NCBI GenBank assembly: GCA_004794785.1
Contig: SJOL01006490.1
Location: 1,248,466 to 1,312,465, forward strand
Direction of reading: 5' to 3'
Length of the DNA: 64,000 nt
Source of the DNA: Opisthorchis felineus
Taxonomy: Eukaryota; Platyhelminthes; Trematoda; Opisthorchiida; Opisthorchiidae
Positions within the stretch are counted from its first letter, which is position 1; every line of letters starts with the position of its first letter. The position numbers and the translations under genes are program-made. The notes below the pieces were generated by a model that saw nothing but the letters and a program-made list of their open reading frames with translations, had not been told where the DNA came from and did not search any database. This document shows positions 46,515 to 57,750 of the stretch, piece by piece.

Positions 46515-47717
46515 CATCATCATCATCATCATCGACAGCATGACACCAGTGTTCACCACTTTTGCTTCGATGTCGTACACCCATGATTTATTTGAAAGCT
46601 TTATTGTAAAGAAAAGAATAAAGGTGGATGGGGAAGGGAATTAGTACTAGCTTACTACAATCATTCCGAGGTGCCTATACCTCCGGACACTCATTCAGAC
46701 AATCTGGATAGAAACTGATAACAAGATCGCCACTGACATCGGTTGGCAGCCATATCTTGCAGCGTCTCCAACCAGGCGCAGTGGGGATCACGCGGTCCCC
46801 ATCCTGGAAGGCGAGTAGCACCGACAGCACCCAAGCGTTTCGTAATCTCCTTCATACCCTTCTGCCAGGCCAAGGGTTGCTGCCCCTCTGCTTCCGCTAC
46901 TCTGAATTGGGCATGGAAAACAGCACTGTCTTCGGCAAATGTTGGTTCGGCATATGCAACACATGTTCCAATCAACGCAGCTTCTGCTGCTGGACACATT
47001 CTTCAATGGAAAAACCCGCTGCATAACCGAAAACTCGATTTCTAATTGCCTTGTTACGGATACGCCGACACCAACCCACATGGTTCTGAGACAATGATTG
47101 TCGAACATCTGAAGACGTCTCAGTTCCGCTGTCCGAACAGGCCAAGTCTCACAGCCATTAAACAAAACAGCCCGCACTGTAGCTTGATACACACGTCCCT
47201 TGAGATTCAGGGATACACCACTTTGACGCCACAGGTGTCTCAAATTAGCAAACGCGACCGGAGCCTTGCAGACTGGTGCATTGACCTCCGTCACACTACA
47301 ATCAGAACTAATACAACTTCCAAGATACGTAAAACGCTCCACAACTTCCAGTGCCTCTCCCTGGATTGTAAGTGCCGTGTTCAGTGACTGCATGTCCAGG
47401 AGCATGACCTTACACTTTGTGGGTGCAAAGTGCGTACCAAAGGACGGGATGACTTTGGTCAGTTCATTCAAAAATACCTGCGCCTTTTCCTCCTCTTCGA
47501 AGACGAGTACAATGTCGTCTGCATATTCCAGATGGACAAGGTTTTCGTCATAGGCTATTTAAACACCGGGGTTTTGGAGACCTTTCGGCGTTCGTCTCAT
47601 GACTTCACCGATCGCGAAGTTAAAGAGGAATGGAGAGAATGGGCATCCCCGAAGGACACAACTTTGTGTACGGAAACTTGTGGAGAGCTCGCCGTATACT
47701 CTCACACGTCCGGAAGT
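46515..47717 (-). mobile_element. RTE-type LINE, 5'-truncated, with reverse-transcriptase core
   Basis: On the minus strand it codes SGRVRVYGELSTSF, GCPFSPFLFNFAIGEV and LEYADDIVLVFEE. YADD (47514-47525) is the catalytic motif of reverse transcriptase. The RTE C-terminus follows: FTYLGSCISSD, GRVYQATVRAVLF, CETWPVRTAEL and [20 protein letters not shown]. Single-base changes shift the frame after the CETW block. The 3' end carries a (GAT)6-like tail. A 9-base CTGAACATA on both sides (46506-46514, 47718-47726) marks the insertion. Confidence 0.88.
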
Positions 47718-48049
47718 CTGAACATAGCTTCACCTTGAAGCAAGTATTTAAACGGAGTCATTCGTTCTGAAAACAAGGAACCGGCATTTTTTTACCTGAG
47801 GGCCGCTTCTGATTCCAGTAATTGCTAGAGGCCATAGCAATTCTGCACACCAAAGATCAAAAAGCCCCTGAGGCGCCCGCATACCAACGTTGATACAGTG
47901 GCATCGAGCTCAAATCCTCTAAAAATGCATAGCCTCAATAACTCTGCTGCGCGGTTTACAGGGTCTTCGCACCTTATAAGGGTAAAGTGTAACTACAAGG
48001 CTGAGGAGTCAAAATCAAAATCACACATTCGTAAATCAGTCAATCGATG

Positions 48050-48640
48050 CGACAGATGACTTCACCTTCCTTGGAAGTTGCACTGATCCCGGTGTACGGC
48101 AAAACATGAAATGAATTCTCAAGTCTAAAATGCATGGACAGCTTCTGTCAACTCGAAACCTGTGGCGCCACCATATCTTTTTGTCTGTAGAGGGTGGAGT
48201 GGACACTGCACCGTGCTTTGTGGGTCAGAGATGTGGCACTCTGAAGACGTGGAAAGACACCCAATGCCGGGCCCAAGATGTATTTGAAGCTCGGATGTCA
48301 TGTGAACTTTGGATCAGCAACGCTGAAGTAAGCCAGATAGTGCCCCCCGCGATAGATGAGCTTGTCACCCTCCACAGACTACGCTGGCTTGGCCACGTAC
48401 AGCGTATGCCAGAAGACGGTCTGTCTCGCCCCACCCTTCCCCCAGATATGAAGAGGGGGACTGTTGTACGGCTTGGTTACTACTTCCTCCCCTAGTGGGT
48501 ACCTCACGACGACAGCAGTGATTAAAGGCACTTACAGACATCGGCCAATCACGCAGCCGGCAGCAACGCGACGTCAAAGCTGTAGCCACTAATACGTGGG
48601 TGTTCCAATCCTTACTTGGCCGAAACTATGACGTCAATGG
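48050..48640 (+). mobile_element. RTE-type LINE fragment, C-terminal part
   Basis: Plus-strand frames show FTFLGSCTDPG near the start, then ELWISNAEVSQIV and LVTLHRLRWLGHVQRMPEDG. This is the same C-terminal block as the other RTE copies but a different subfamily (ISNAEV.. instead of IRNEAV..). Frames are broken. Confidence 0.75.
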
Positions 48641-48841
48641 GCCGGTTATGCCACTGCCACCCTACGTGTGACTGTTCCGTCCTTATTTACCTCGGGGTAT
48701 CCGTCTCCGGAGTGCCGACGAACCGGCTCCACTGAGTTTTCGAATCGCGACACCCCAAGGACGGAGCGGAGTCTGCACACATGCTGATCCGCTATTCAGT
48801 TACCAAAATACACCCAGCTTATTGGTGCCAGTGACCTGAAG

Positions 48842-49019
48842 ATAATCGTTCAGCTGTAACAACCTTTCGGTGTCTAGCTACACGAGGAAGCACGAGGGCT
48901 GGGATACTGTCAGGTTGCCCAAGCCTAGACAATGGAAGTCGAGAGGCGGAGGTCGGGTTCGAACCACGGACCTTCCGGTCAGTAACTTCGAACTCTAACC
49001 ACTGAGCCATCTCGGCCCC
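48842..49019 (-). mobile_element. SINE-A, complete copy with target-site duplication
   Basis: The best-preserved copy: ATAATCGTTCAGCTGTAACA, GCACGAGGGCTGGGATACTG, GGTTCGAACCACGG and CACTGAGCCATCTCGGC. CCTGAAG occurs at both borders (48835-48841 and 49020-49026). On the minus strand it reads tRNA-like head, body, ATTAT tail. Confidence 0.88.
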
Positions 49020-49026
49020 CCTGAAG

Positions 49027-49429
49027 CAGCTACAACTAACGGATTTTGGGTACACGAGTTGTAGCCGAATAATTAGATTTCATCTCTGCTTTTACAGATG
49101 TAGTTGTCATCCACATTCCAACATTTTGCTTTTTCAGGACGATTTATCCGACAGGTCGCACTTCAGAAACACAGTTAGATTTACAAACGGCAATGAGCCA
49201 ACTCATGAAGTGTTCACAGTAGCGGTTTCTATCCCTCATGTCTCTAAATGTAGTGGTGCTATGCTCTCAGTGACTCCAGGCAAGTCATATGATGACAAGT
49301 TCTGACCTTGACACACTGTGCGGTTGCGCTCCCACATCGCTCTTACCTTAGCGTGGGAAGCATGCAGCGTATCATGACAACCTTCTTCTAGGTCATAATG
49401 ATCATTGGCAGTAACATCAGAAGAAAGCA
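49027..49429. other. Spacer, nothing recognised
   Basis: About 400 bases between a SINE-A and an RTE remnant. Only short frames. Confidence 0.5.
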
Positions 49430-50230
49430 CTGGTGGTTCGCTGCCGCACAACCATGCCGTTTATTTGAATAAGGCCTTGTCATTGAAAGAAGAACAATGG
49501 GGCGGGGATCTAGGGCTAGCCTACCACAAACATCCGCCGTGCCTACACATTCAACACTCGGTCAGTCAATCTGGATATAAAGTGACAGCATGGACGCCAC
49601 TGACAAAGGTTAACCGCCGTATCTCCAGCCAAGCACAAGGAGGATACCGTGGGTTCCATCCTGGAAAGCAAGCATCACTCAAACTCTTCGTAACATTCTT
49701 CGTTCCCCCCTATCATGTCAGTTTCTGTCCACCTCTATGCTTCCGCCACCCCAAATTAGGCACGGAAAACAGCGCTTCTTTCGGCATGCGAAGTACATGG
49801 CTTAACCATTTTAGCTTGCAGTACTGGATGTATTCTTTGGACGAAGCACCGTCTGGTTCACCAAAAACCTGTCTCCTGATCACCTCATTCCGTATTCGTT
49901 GGTCTCAGCCAATTCCAGCTATGCTTCTGAGACATCCAAATATGTTTCAGATGCTCCACCAGAAGTAGCCAAGTTTCTCAGTCGTAAAACAGTACGGCCG
50001 CACTGTAGTCAAATATGCGCGCCCTTTAGGACCCAGCGATATGCCTTTTTACGCTACAAGTGGCAAAAGTAATTCCGGTCATTCAGATTCGTGTCGACTT
50101 TGTCTATCACAGCAAATACAACGTATGGCTTTCCACAACTTCCAGTGTCACCTCTAATCTACGGAGGCACGTTCAAAGACTGCACTTCTTCCGAGTAAAT
50201 AATTGTCCTTCAGGTGGCTACGCACACCAT
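49430..50230 (-). mobile_element. RTE-type LINE, old diverged 3' end
   Basis: Its opposite strand aligns with the 3' end of the copies at 46515 and 53158: TTTATTTGAATAAGGCCTTG, CTAGGGCTAGCCTAC, CAATCTGGATA and CATCCTGGAAAGC. It is more diverged than the others, with no clean tail. A 187-codon plus-strand open frame across it is antisense and not a gene. Confidence 0.7.
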
Positions 50231-52439
50231 CAGTCCCTCTGGATTAGTCAATACCCTAGGCATTTTCAATGTTGGTATACGTTATTTTTCGGATACCAGA
50301 CTTCAAGACCCAAGCACGTACATCGCCCGGTTTAACTAACTATCCCTAAAAACATCGTTTACCTGAAAGTCCTTAAATAACTGGAAAGCGGGCATCAGAA
50401 TCAAGCTTAATCCATTTACCTGCCTCAGTTTATTGGATCCCAGTGAAGTGAGACCCAACAGCGATTTTCAGACTTCCAGCGGACTCAAGAACCACATTTC
50501 ACGCATTAGGTTTTGTTGACGCTTTGTTATCATACAGTGTAGCATGTTTAGCATAGCTGTTCGCCAGATGACTTAACTTTTTGCCGCTTCGTTTTGCAAA
50601 CCAACGGTTCACCTAATTTCCAGAATATTATTCCGTATAGCCAAAAACAAGCAAACAAATAAGCCTTACCATGTGCCCGATGCGGCTTCAAACGTAACCG
50701 CCCCGTGTATAGCAGTATCGACAATCAGACATCCACGCCTCACACTAGGCTCCCCCAGGCCACACCAGCCCCGTGTATCCTAGTGGTCCAGACGACTCAT
50801 TTATTGGCTGCATACACTGGTCTCACAGGAAAACGCTAAAGACCGTTGTCTCGGAGTTCTAACTTTTGAAGCAGAGGTTACGAGTGGGATATCTCAGCCA
50901 GACCCTCTTCTTCAGCCCGGGTAACCTATAATTATCACTCGCCCTTCCAGCTCTTCGTTCATCCCTTACTTTGACGCCCCTTCATCTCGACCTTACTGAT
51001 TCATCTACCTGACAATCACACAACTGTTGCCTCATGCATAAGATTCTACCTAAATGATGAACCTAAATGATAACCTGATAAAGGATCACTTTCAAAGTGC
51101 GGCTTTCAATGTCCTTATTCCCTGTCAAATTGGTCAACAGCGGATTTGTTTTCGCTTTCGATCAATATATGTTGTGTCTCCGAAACACACGTCAAAGATA
51201 CTATTTCGGTCACACACCTCAAACCGTTCAAAACAAGCCTATATTTCCCGCACTGTCCTCTTCGGGCGTCTGCTGAACCTGATGCACTCATGGCATCCAC
51301 AGCGTGCGAGTGGTACTAAACCTCAGGCCTCAGCGCGGTTTAACGGACTGGATTCTAGTAAGCAGTCGTACATGCGAAATTCCGACCTAAAGCTTCCATC
51401 TTGACGTTGTGGTCGGGCTAGACTGCTGCAGCGATCCCGTGGGCTACACTGGCTGGAACTTCGCTCCACAAGGTGCAAACATACTTGGAAGGCCAAAGGG
51501 GAGCGGTCAGACAAAGAGCAGCGAGACCCCGTACTACAAGTAATCATATTACGAGGTGGTCCGAGGAGAAAGTCGTACTCTCCTCTGGGATAGGAGTGGG
51601 AATGGTTCCCCAAGGCAATCAACATGCCCATATTTACGGATGGTGCGATGCTACCTTCTACAAGGAAGGACATACTAGAAAAGGTCGACCCTAAAAACCA
51701 CACACTCCAACCATCCAACGGTTGACTGACCACTAGCGATTTAGGCAAAACGGTCGGGGTGCCGGAACAAAACCCTACATACTCCCATTATCTGGGAGTC
51801 AGGCTTTAAACCAAAGGCTGGAGGGCGGGAGGTCAGCCCGCAAAAAAACGCACACTCCGGTCGCCCAACGGTTGAACGTGACCACCCACGAATTATCCGA
51901 TATGCTCCGAAAACAGATAAACCTTGCCACAAGCACAATACGGCCTCAAACGCATCTGTTGTTCGCGGCAACCTGAGGAATAATACATCTGTGCCTTATC
52001 TCCTGTGCCCTCGAACTAGGCCAACTTTATAAAGTCCAGTAGGTCAGGCTATTGAGCAGTCGGCTCCGGGGAGGGTCGCCGAAGAAAACCCTACTATCCA
52101 GCACTTCATAGACCAGACTTTTGGTTTATGGGATAGGAACAGGGTTCCCGAACAAAACCTTACATCCTCCCATTGTCTTGTGGGTCAAACTTTTGACTCA
52201 AAGGCTCAATATGGGGTACCTCAAATAAACCAGTTCCTCCGCCTGAGCAACCAGGAAGCACTATTTGCACTCAAAGTTCTCTGTCCACCGAGTTCTCTCC
52301 ACAAACCCTTCTTACCCCACAAACAAACACCACAGGATCCCTTGATTGCCAGTCACCTGATCAATGTGCTTTATCCAATCCGATGCCCATTAACAATGAA
52401 CAAAATAGCCATTTGATGAGTCCACGAAATCCCTTCCAC
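50231..52439. other. 2.2 kb without gene; probable LINE 5' leader with repeated blocks
   Basis: It precedes the endonuclease remnant on the plus strand. Two blocks recur: CGGAACAAAACCCTACATAC.. (51752) against CGAACAAAACCTTACATCC.. (52153), and CACACTCC..CCAACGGTTGA at 51699 and 51849. These look like repeated units in the 5' untranslated leader of the following LINE. Nothing coding is recognisable. Confidence 0.4.
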
Positions 52440-53143
52440 AATGGAGCCTTCAATGTTCTTACTGTCTTTGAGTCATCCAGTTATCCAGCTCAACCAAACT
52501 CAACGCTACTCGATATAAAAACCGGTGCTTGTTTCTAGAGTCAGTTTATGCCCCAATGGACTGCAGTTTTTGGTGCTGAGGATACTTTACATTGAGATTT
52601 ATTCGTCAGACAAGCACTGACATTGTGATCCTTGCGGGCAGTACGAATAACCAAGTCGTCCGTCTGAGCTCTTTCGAATCACTACTGGGCGGTCGATCCG
52701 GAGTAGACGCTCGACATACAGACAGCGAAAAGCGACTCCTCCAGCTGTACACTGACGATCAACTGCTTTCGGTTATCACGAATTCGCACCGCATAACTTG
52801 TCGGCCACCAAGTACAAATCAACTGCGGGCTAAATCGGACCACGTTGCTATCAGCCAGCGCTGAAGAGCCACAATTCGAGAATGGTTCACTTTCTGGAAC
52901 ACAACTAGATTTCGATCACGCCACGGTGCAAGCAAGTATGAAAATTCGCTTTCCTTCAGACCCGCGAAAGTCAGCAAGAACCATGACAATCCATCACCTT
53001 CGGAGAACTGCCATTGCTCGGAAGTATCAGTCTGAGCTAGCCCAAGTCCGAAACGAACCAACACAGTACTGATAACGGCCACAGATGAAGCATTGGATGA
53101 CCACTGGATACGATCAAAATCATAAGCTCTGAGTGATGCTAGG
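52440..53143 (+). mobile_element. RTE-type LINE, endonuclease domain remnant
   Basis: Plus-strand frames show IVILAGSTNNQVVRLSSFES, LLGGRSGVDARHT and SDHVAIS. These are the catalytic neighbourhood of an apurinic-type endonuclease (ILAGDFNA, LLxxxxD, SDHxAI). Here the D and F of GDFNA are changed (GSTNN) and frames are broken, so it is inactive. The element continues after the insertion at 53158-53463. Confidence 0.72.
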
Positions 53144-53157
53144 AAATACATACCAAG

Positions 53158-53463
53158 TCATCATCATCATCGACAGCATGACATCAGTGTTCAATACCGA
53201 TGCTTCGCTGCCGTACAACCATGATTTATTTGAAAGCCTTATTGTGAAGGAAAGAATAAAGGTGGATGGGGAAGGGACTTAGTGCTAGCTTACTACAGTC
53301 ATTCCGAAGTGCCTACACCTCCAGACACTCATTCAGGCAATCTGGATAGAAGCTGACAACAAGATCGCCACTAACCTCGGTTGGCAGTCATATCGTGCAG
53401 TGTCTCCAACCAGGCGCAGTGAGGATCACGCGGTCCCCATCCTGGAAGGCGAGTAGCACCGAC
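53158..53463 (-). mobile_element. RTE-type LINE 3' end, inserted inside another LINE
   Basis: 306 bases equal the 3' end of the 46515 copy: a GATGATGATGA tail, then the block coding [14 protein letters not shown]. The flanks AAATACATACCAAG (53144-53157) and AAATCCATACCAAG (53464-53477) are near-identical, a 14-base target-site duplication with one change. It is a severely 5'-truncated insertion. Confidence 0.88.
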
Positions 53464-53477
53464 AAATCCATACCAAG

Positions 53478-54060
53478 GCAGTGAGTACGACCGCGCACGG
53501 AAGGCCCTTAAAAGCCACGTAGTGAAGAGTTTCAGAAAATACTGAGAGCTTGGCTGGATACCGAAAGCCCAAGAGATGAAGAGGGCTTTTGCCAACGGGA
53601 TGAGCCGTGTCTTACACCTCTTAATTTGATCGACATACCAAAGGAAAGCAACTGGCAGTGAAAAGATAAGTGAAAAAGACCACACGGTAATACGTTAGAA
53701 AAAAAACGATTGAAAAGATGGACCGGGAAATTCGAAAAAGCGGTCCAGTGGCCTCCTGAAACAAAGCCCCTGGGTAAAGTTCACGTGGGCGAACGGAGCG
53801 TGAACCCTAATTGTCCGTCAGAGAAAATAAAGTAGAAAGTATCCACCTTAAAACGTGAGAAGACACCATCACTGGACATTTGGTGTCCAGTCCCTTTCAA
53901 AGAAGGCAGAGAATCTTTGGTAACCGCCTGACAAAACTTATTGGGGGTGTGTAGAGTGAGGAGAAAATGCCCGTAGAATAGAGCACACTGGCCTGTTAAC
54001 CGCGACATTGAGGGTGTCCTCTGGTTTCATACTTCAACGTTTGTCAGTCAGTTTTCAGCT
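53478..54060 (+). mobile_element. RTE-type LINE, segment between endonuclease and reverse transcriptase
   Basis: Continues the host element of 52440. Plus-strand pieces read KALKSHVVKSFRKY, KRAFANGMSR and later CPVPFKEGRESLV, the run-up to the reverse transcriptase fingers in RTE proteins. It ends near 54060 where an opposite-strand LINE begins. Confidence 0.62.
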
Positions 54061-54089
54061 CACAGACCGTGCACCGAAGTGCAGTGGTT

Positions 54090-54755
54090 TTAACTACTAC
54101 AACTTCGTTTACGGGGGATAAGGAGAATAAGGGAGCGATAGCCACGTGTTGGAGGCAATGGTCTGATCCGTTCATTAGCTTCAAATGGATCTGTTTGTCC
54201 GGTATGGCTGCGAAGGCGGAGGCTCTGATGAAAGACCACCATGGTTGCGTGGCACGTCCATATCTGCCACGATCAAGAACCATTGGTTTGTCTCGTCCCG
54301 AGTTGCCCATCCAGGGAAACGGACCAAAACGAATGAGTTGACTAGTAAGGGCTTTTATGCTTCGTTGCCAAGTCGTGGGTTGACCATCTCTGGGTTGCCT
54401 TCATCTGATACAAGGCTGGGAGAAGAGATCCATAAGAAGCAACCGGTCTTCTGGCCTAACCAGCGTAAGCTGCGAAGTGTGACCAGTTGATCCATCAAGG
54501 GAGGGTGAACCTTTTCGAAGACTATCTGGCGTACCTCAGTATTACTGATCCGGTGTTCCCACAAAACCGGCGCAACGATTCGGATTCACGGACCTTTAAA
54601 TACGGAAAGTCTAGGATCTTCGAACGCAGCGGTTACGCCTCTGATCCATGAAGTGGGACAGAATGGATCACGGCATTGTACACTCTATCCTTGAGAGTCA
54701 AGCTGAGGTCACATCGACGCCATCAACGTCGGTTAGCAAAAGCCACCAATTCTGG
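54090..54755 (-). mobile_element. RTE-type LINE C-terminal fragment, second subfamily
   Basis: Minus-strand frames code LKDRVYNAVIHSVPLHGSE, EHRISNTEVRQIV and LMDQLVTLRSLRWLG. The ISNTEV and DQLVTL wording groups it with the 48050 and 57177 copies, not with the IRNEAV subfamily. Confidence 0.68.
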
Positions 54756-54957
54756 AGGTGATTTGGTTTTTAGCCGGTCAACTGATGCAGCTACTCAGAT
54801 GGGCGAACTTATCCTCCATTGACATTCCTTCCGAATTATATAACTTGGCTCTGACTATGACATTGTGTGCGCATGCATGTGAATTCATTTTACTGCAAAG
54901 GGACAGGACGTTGTCGCGACTTGTGTATCTCTATGGCTGTGCTGTGGTGTTTTATTT
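54756..54957. other. Spacer, nothing recognised
   Basis: Short sequence between a LINE fragment and a SINE-B copy. Confidence 0.4.
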
Positions 54958-55219
54958 TGAAACCCGCAGTTGCTCACCTGAGGTCGGTCAGTGGATAGAG
55001 ATCTGATGGACAGAGTCTCCTGGTCCTCCATGTTGCAGGTTAGAACACGCATAGCGGCTTGTCCCTTAAAAACTCGCACCACTGTAGTCATACGCCGCTG
55101 CCTTGGAGTCATTTTTTTTTTTTTGGGGGGGGGGGGGGGGAATGCTTCCACCTATGATCCTAATGGCCCTCCTGTCTATATTTTGTCACCCTGACAGTAT
55201 CCCACCCCGCGTACAACCA
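54958..55219 (+). mobile_element. SINE-B copy with poly-T/poly-G interruption
   Basis: Aligns with the 56826 copy: GTCAGTGGATAGAGATCTG, GAGTCTCCTGGTCCTCCA, GCGGCTTGTCCC, CCGCTGCCTTG, ATGGCCCTCCTGT and GCGTACAACC. A run of 13 T and 17 G (55112-55141) replaces part of the body. Confidence 0.76.
55112..55141 (+). repeat. Poly-T/poly-G tract (13 T, 17 G)
   Basis: Homopolymer pair inside the SINE-B at 54958. Its length should be treated with care because such runs are error-prone in assemblies. Confidence 0.9.
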
Positions 55220-55344
55220 AGAACCTCAACCGAAAATACTGCTGTGACACATGGGCCGTCGCGTGGTGCCATCGACGAGTCGCCTTCCATGCTGCATACA
55301 GGCGGGCGACTACTACTGCTGACACCTCTCTTCTCGTCTTGGAT

Positions 55345-55698
55345 CGGACATAAGCGCTGTTGGGGTCGGATGGTGTCAATGGATCCGTAATGAAGCAACG
55401 GGAAAACGGGTAGTCGGATCTGCAAAAGATACTTCAGTCGCGGGAAACATCTAGCGTCACCAACTGCGGTGTCTCAGTTATCTGGTGCGCATACCGAAAC
55501 AGCGTCCACCGAGACCACCCTTGTTCTTCGAGATTTCTTCAGAATGGCGCAAACAGCGAGGTGGAAAACGAGTGGCTTGGCAGATGGGCTGTTGAAGCAA
55601 TTAGCCTTCAAAGAAGGAGCCTCCCTACTCTCCGTCTGCGCTTGGCTGAAGACGTTGCAAAAAACGGTGGCCAGTCGCTATCAGTGGCATTTAAGCTG

Positions 55699-55730
<32 letters not shown>

Positions 55731-55740
55731 AGCAGCACTG
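55345..55740 (+). mobile_element. RTE-type LINE, 3' end with (CAT)n(CAG)n tail
   Basis: Plus-strand frames show WIRNEATGKRVVG, SEWRKQRGGKRVAWQ and CAWLKTLQKTV, the RTE C-terminal end of the IRNEAV subfamily. The sequence runs into CAT and CAG triplets at 55700-55738, in the place of the usual GAT-type tail. Confidence 0.74.
55700..55738 (+). repeat. (CAT)n(CAG)n triplet tract
   Basis: Compound trinucleotide run at the 3' end of the RTE copy at 55345. It is probably an expanded element tail. Confidence 0.85.
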
Positions 55741-55849
55741 ACATCAATACACATACTGGCCCTTAACTATCACACAACCATGAGGAAGGAAATTCCTAGT
55801 AAAGATTGGGAAGAAGAGGGAAGGATAGGGACTTAGTGTAAAGAAGCCC

Positions 55850-56825
55850 TTGATGAAGACGATCGAGAACAAGGTGCCTGCATCTGTGGACAGCGTTGGA
55901 ATAAATAAGTCTGAAAATCACATCGGAGCAGCAGGATTGACTCAGCATCCTTTGAGAACTTCGCCCGAGATGAATCCAGTGCACAGCGACAGGCGAACTT
56001 TAGCTAGGCAATGCGATTAGCAAATACTAGCATCTGAACAACTGATATCGTTTGCACGCAACGTTCCGCACATTTCCAAACTCAAAGAAGGCGGAGAACA
56101 CCTGGTGACCTATCTAACAAAGCTCATAGGGGCGATATGGAGTGAAGAGAAAGTGCCTGCAGAATGGTGTACATCGATGGTATTCCTGATTTCAAAATGG
56201 GTACACGGACCTTGTGTGAAAACCATTGTGGCATCAGCCTGGTAGCTGTGGCACCGAAGGTGCTCTTTGGTTTTATCTTTCTAAGATTGACTGAACACAT
56301 GGGGATATAGATCCATGAAAACCAAACTGGGTTCCGTCCTGCAAGAGGATGCATCGACCAAATTTGCATCCTCCAACAGATTTCAGAACAAAACAACACC
56401 GTTTCCAACGATCAAAAATGGCGGTGTTCCTTCACTTGAAAGCTGCCTTCGACTCTGTGGACCGTCAGGAACCATTGCAGTGTCTGTGGAGCAAACGTGC
56501 CTCCCATAAATTCTTGGCCCTCCTCAAGGCGCTCTACGCCAACTCCCGTGGATGTATGAAGGCCTACGGGAAGCCCTGAGTTCATCACAGCAAAAGTTGT
56601 CAGGCAAGGCTCTCGTCTCTCAGCTTTCCTCTACAACCTCGTCATTGATACGATTATGGAGGACTCAATTCCAGCCTCTAATGCCTGTGGGGTCTTAGTG
56701 CTCCCGAGGCGATCGCTTACAGATATCGAGTATGCAGACGACGGGGCTCCTCCTGGATCTGACGCAAGCAATACTGAATAATCTGCCTCATGGTTTGGTA
56801 TGCGCTTCACACCTGCAAAGTGTCA
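55850..56825 (+). mobile_element. RTE-type LINE reverse-transcriptase remnant, 5' part
   Basis: In shifting plus-strand frames it reads KVPAEWCTSMVFL, LCENHCGISLVAVAPKVL, TGFRPARGCIDQICILQQ and VVRQGSRLSAFLYNLVIDT. YADD follows at 56731-56742 in DIEYADDG. The palm and fingers motifs are therefore all traceable, but stops and frameshifts are numerous. The element is interrupted at 56826 by a SINE-B. Confidence 0.84.
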
Positions 56826-57176
56826 CGAAGAGACTGGACCTTACCGTGGTGTGACGGTTTGCGCACCTCAGCGACCCATTGAGCTATACTGGGGAGGGGG
56901 GTGTCCCCGCGACACTCACAGGGTCTTTCATACCAGGTTGGTCAATGGTTAGCGGTCTGACAAACAGTCTCCTGGTCTTCCAGGTTGGGGGTTGGAACAG
57001 GTGGCGGCTTGTTCCGTAGAAATGGTACTGCATTTGCATTCCCCGCTAAACATCGCTGCCTTGCGGTTAGGCTTTTGAGTCAAAGGCTTTGGTTGACGAC
57101 CGTAATCGTCCTCCTGTGTAGGTGTGGGTGCCCTGACTGTATCCCCGCCCACGTACAACCATGATGATGATGATGT
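56826..57176 (+). mobile_element. SINE-B, complete copy with target-site duplication
   Basis: 351 bases from CGAAGAGACTGGACC to a CCATGATGATGATGATGT tail. AAAGTGTCA lies on both sides (56817-56825, 57177-57185) and the LINE reading continues across it. The interior has GGTCAATGGTTAGCGG and GGTTGGAAC, which could be pol III A and B boxes, and a second A-box-like AGCTCAATGGG on the opposite strand. It is the reference copy for the four SINE-B sequences here. Confidence 0.88.
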
Positions 57177-57750
57177 AAAGTGTCATATGTTGCAGCAAGA
57201 CCGGGTCGGCTCGAACCCTAACCTCATCCATGCGGATGAGCCGATTGAGGTAGTAGGCAAATTTGTCTACCTGGGGAGTTGTATCCCGGTGGTTGTTGTC
57301 CCGGTGGTCTCGCGAAGGATGATATTTCCATCCAGATTGGGAAGGCCGGAGCAGCTTTTGTGAACCTGCATCACCAATGGCGTAGGCCGTCAAGGGTCGA
57401 GTTTACAATGCTGGGTTGCGTTCCATATTATTATACGGGTCAGAAACCTGGCCGCTGCGCGCTGAGGACGTCAAAAGACTTTGAATGTTTGACCATCGAT
57501 GTCTTCAGAGCATTGCTCGAGTCTGGTGGGAACGTCGGATCAGAAACGCCGAAGTATGTCTATTGGTTTTCGGAAAAAAAACACCCACGATAGATGAACT
57601 GATCACACTGCATAGGCTGCGCTGACTTGGCCGCGTGCTCCGTATACCAGTCGACCTTATTCCGCGAAGAGCTCTTTTTGCACATCTGCGCGAAGAGTGG
57701 AAACGAGCCGGGGGAGGTCGAACAGTGACTTGGCAGCGAAGTAGGACAGC
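57177..57750 (+). mobile_element. RTE-type LINE remnant, C-terminal part of the 55850 element
   Basis: After the SINE the reading resumes: VGSNPNLIHADEPIEVVGKF and VYLGSCI, then [20 protein letters not shown] and IPRRALFAHLREEWKR. The VYLGSC and RRALF blocks match the RTE C-terminus. It is frameshifted several times. Confidence 0.82.

Noticed and set aside
49405..49968. 187-codon plus-strand open frame
   Set aside because: Antisense of an old RTE 3' end; not a gene.
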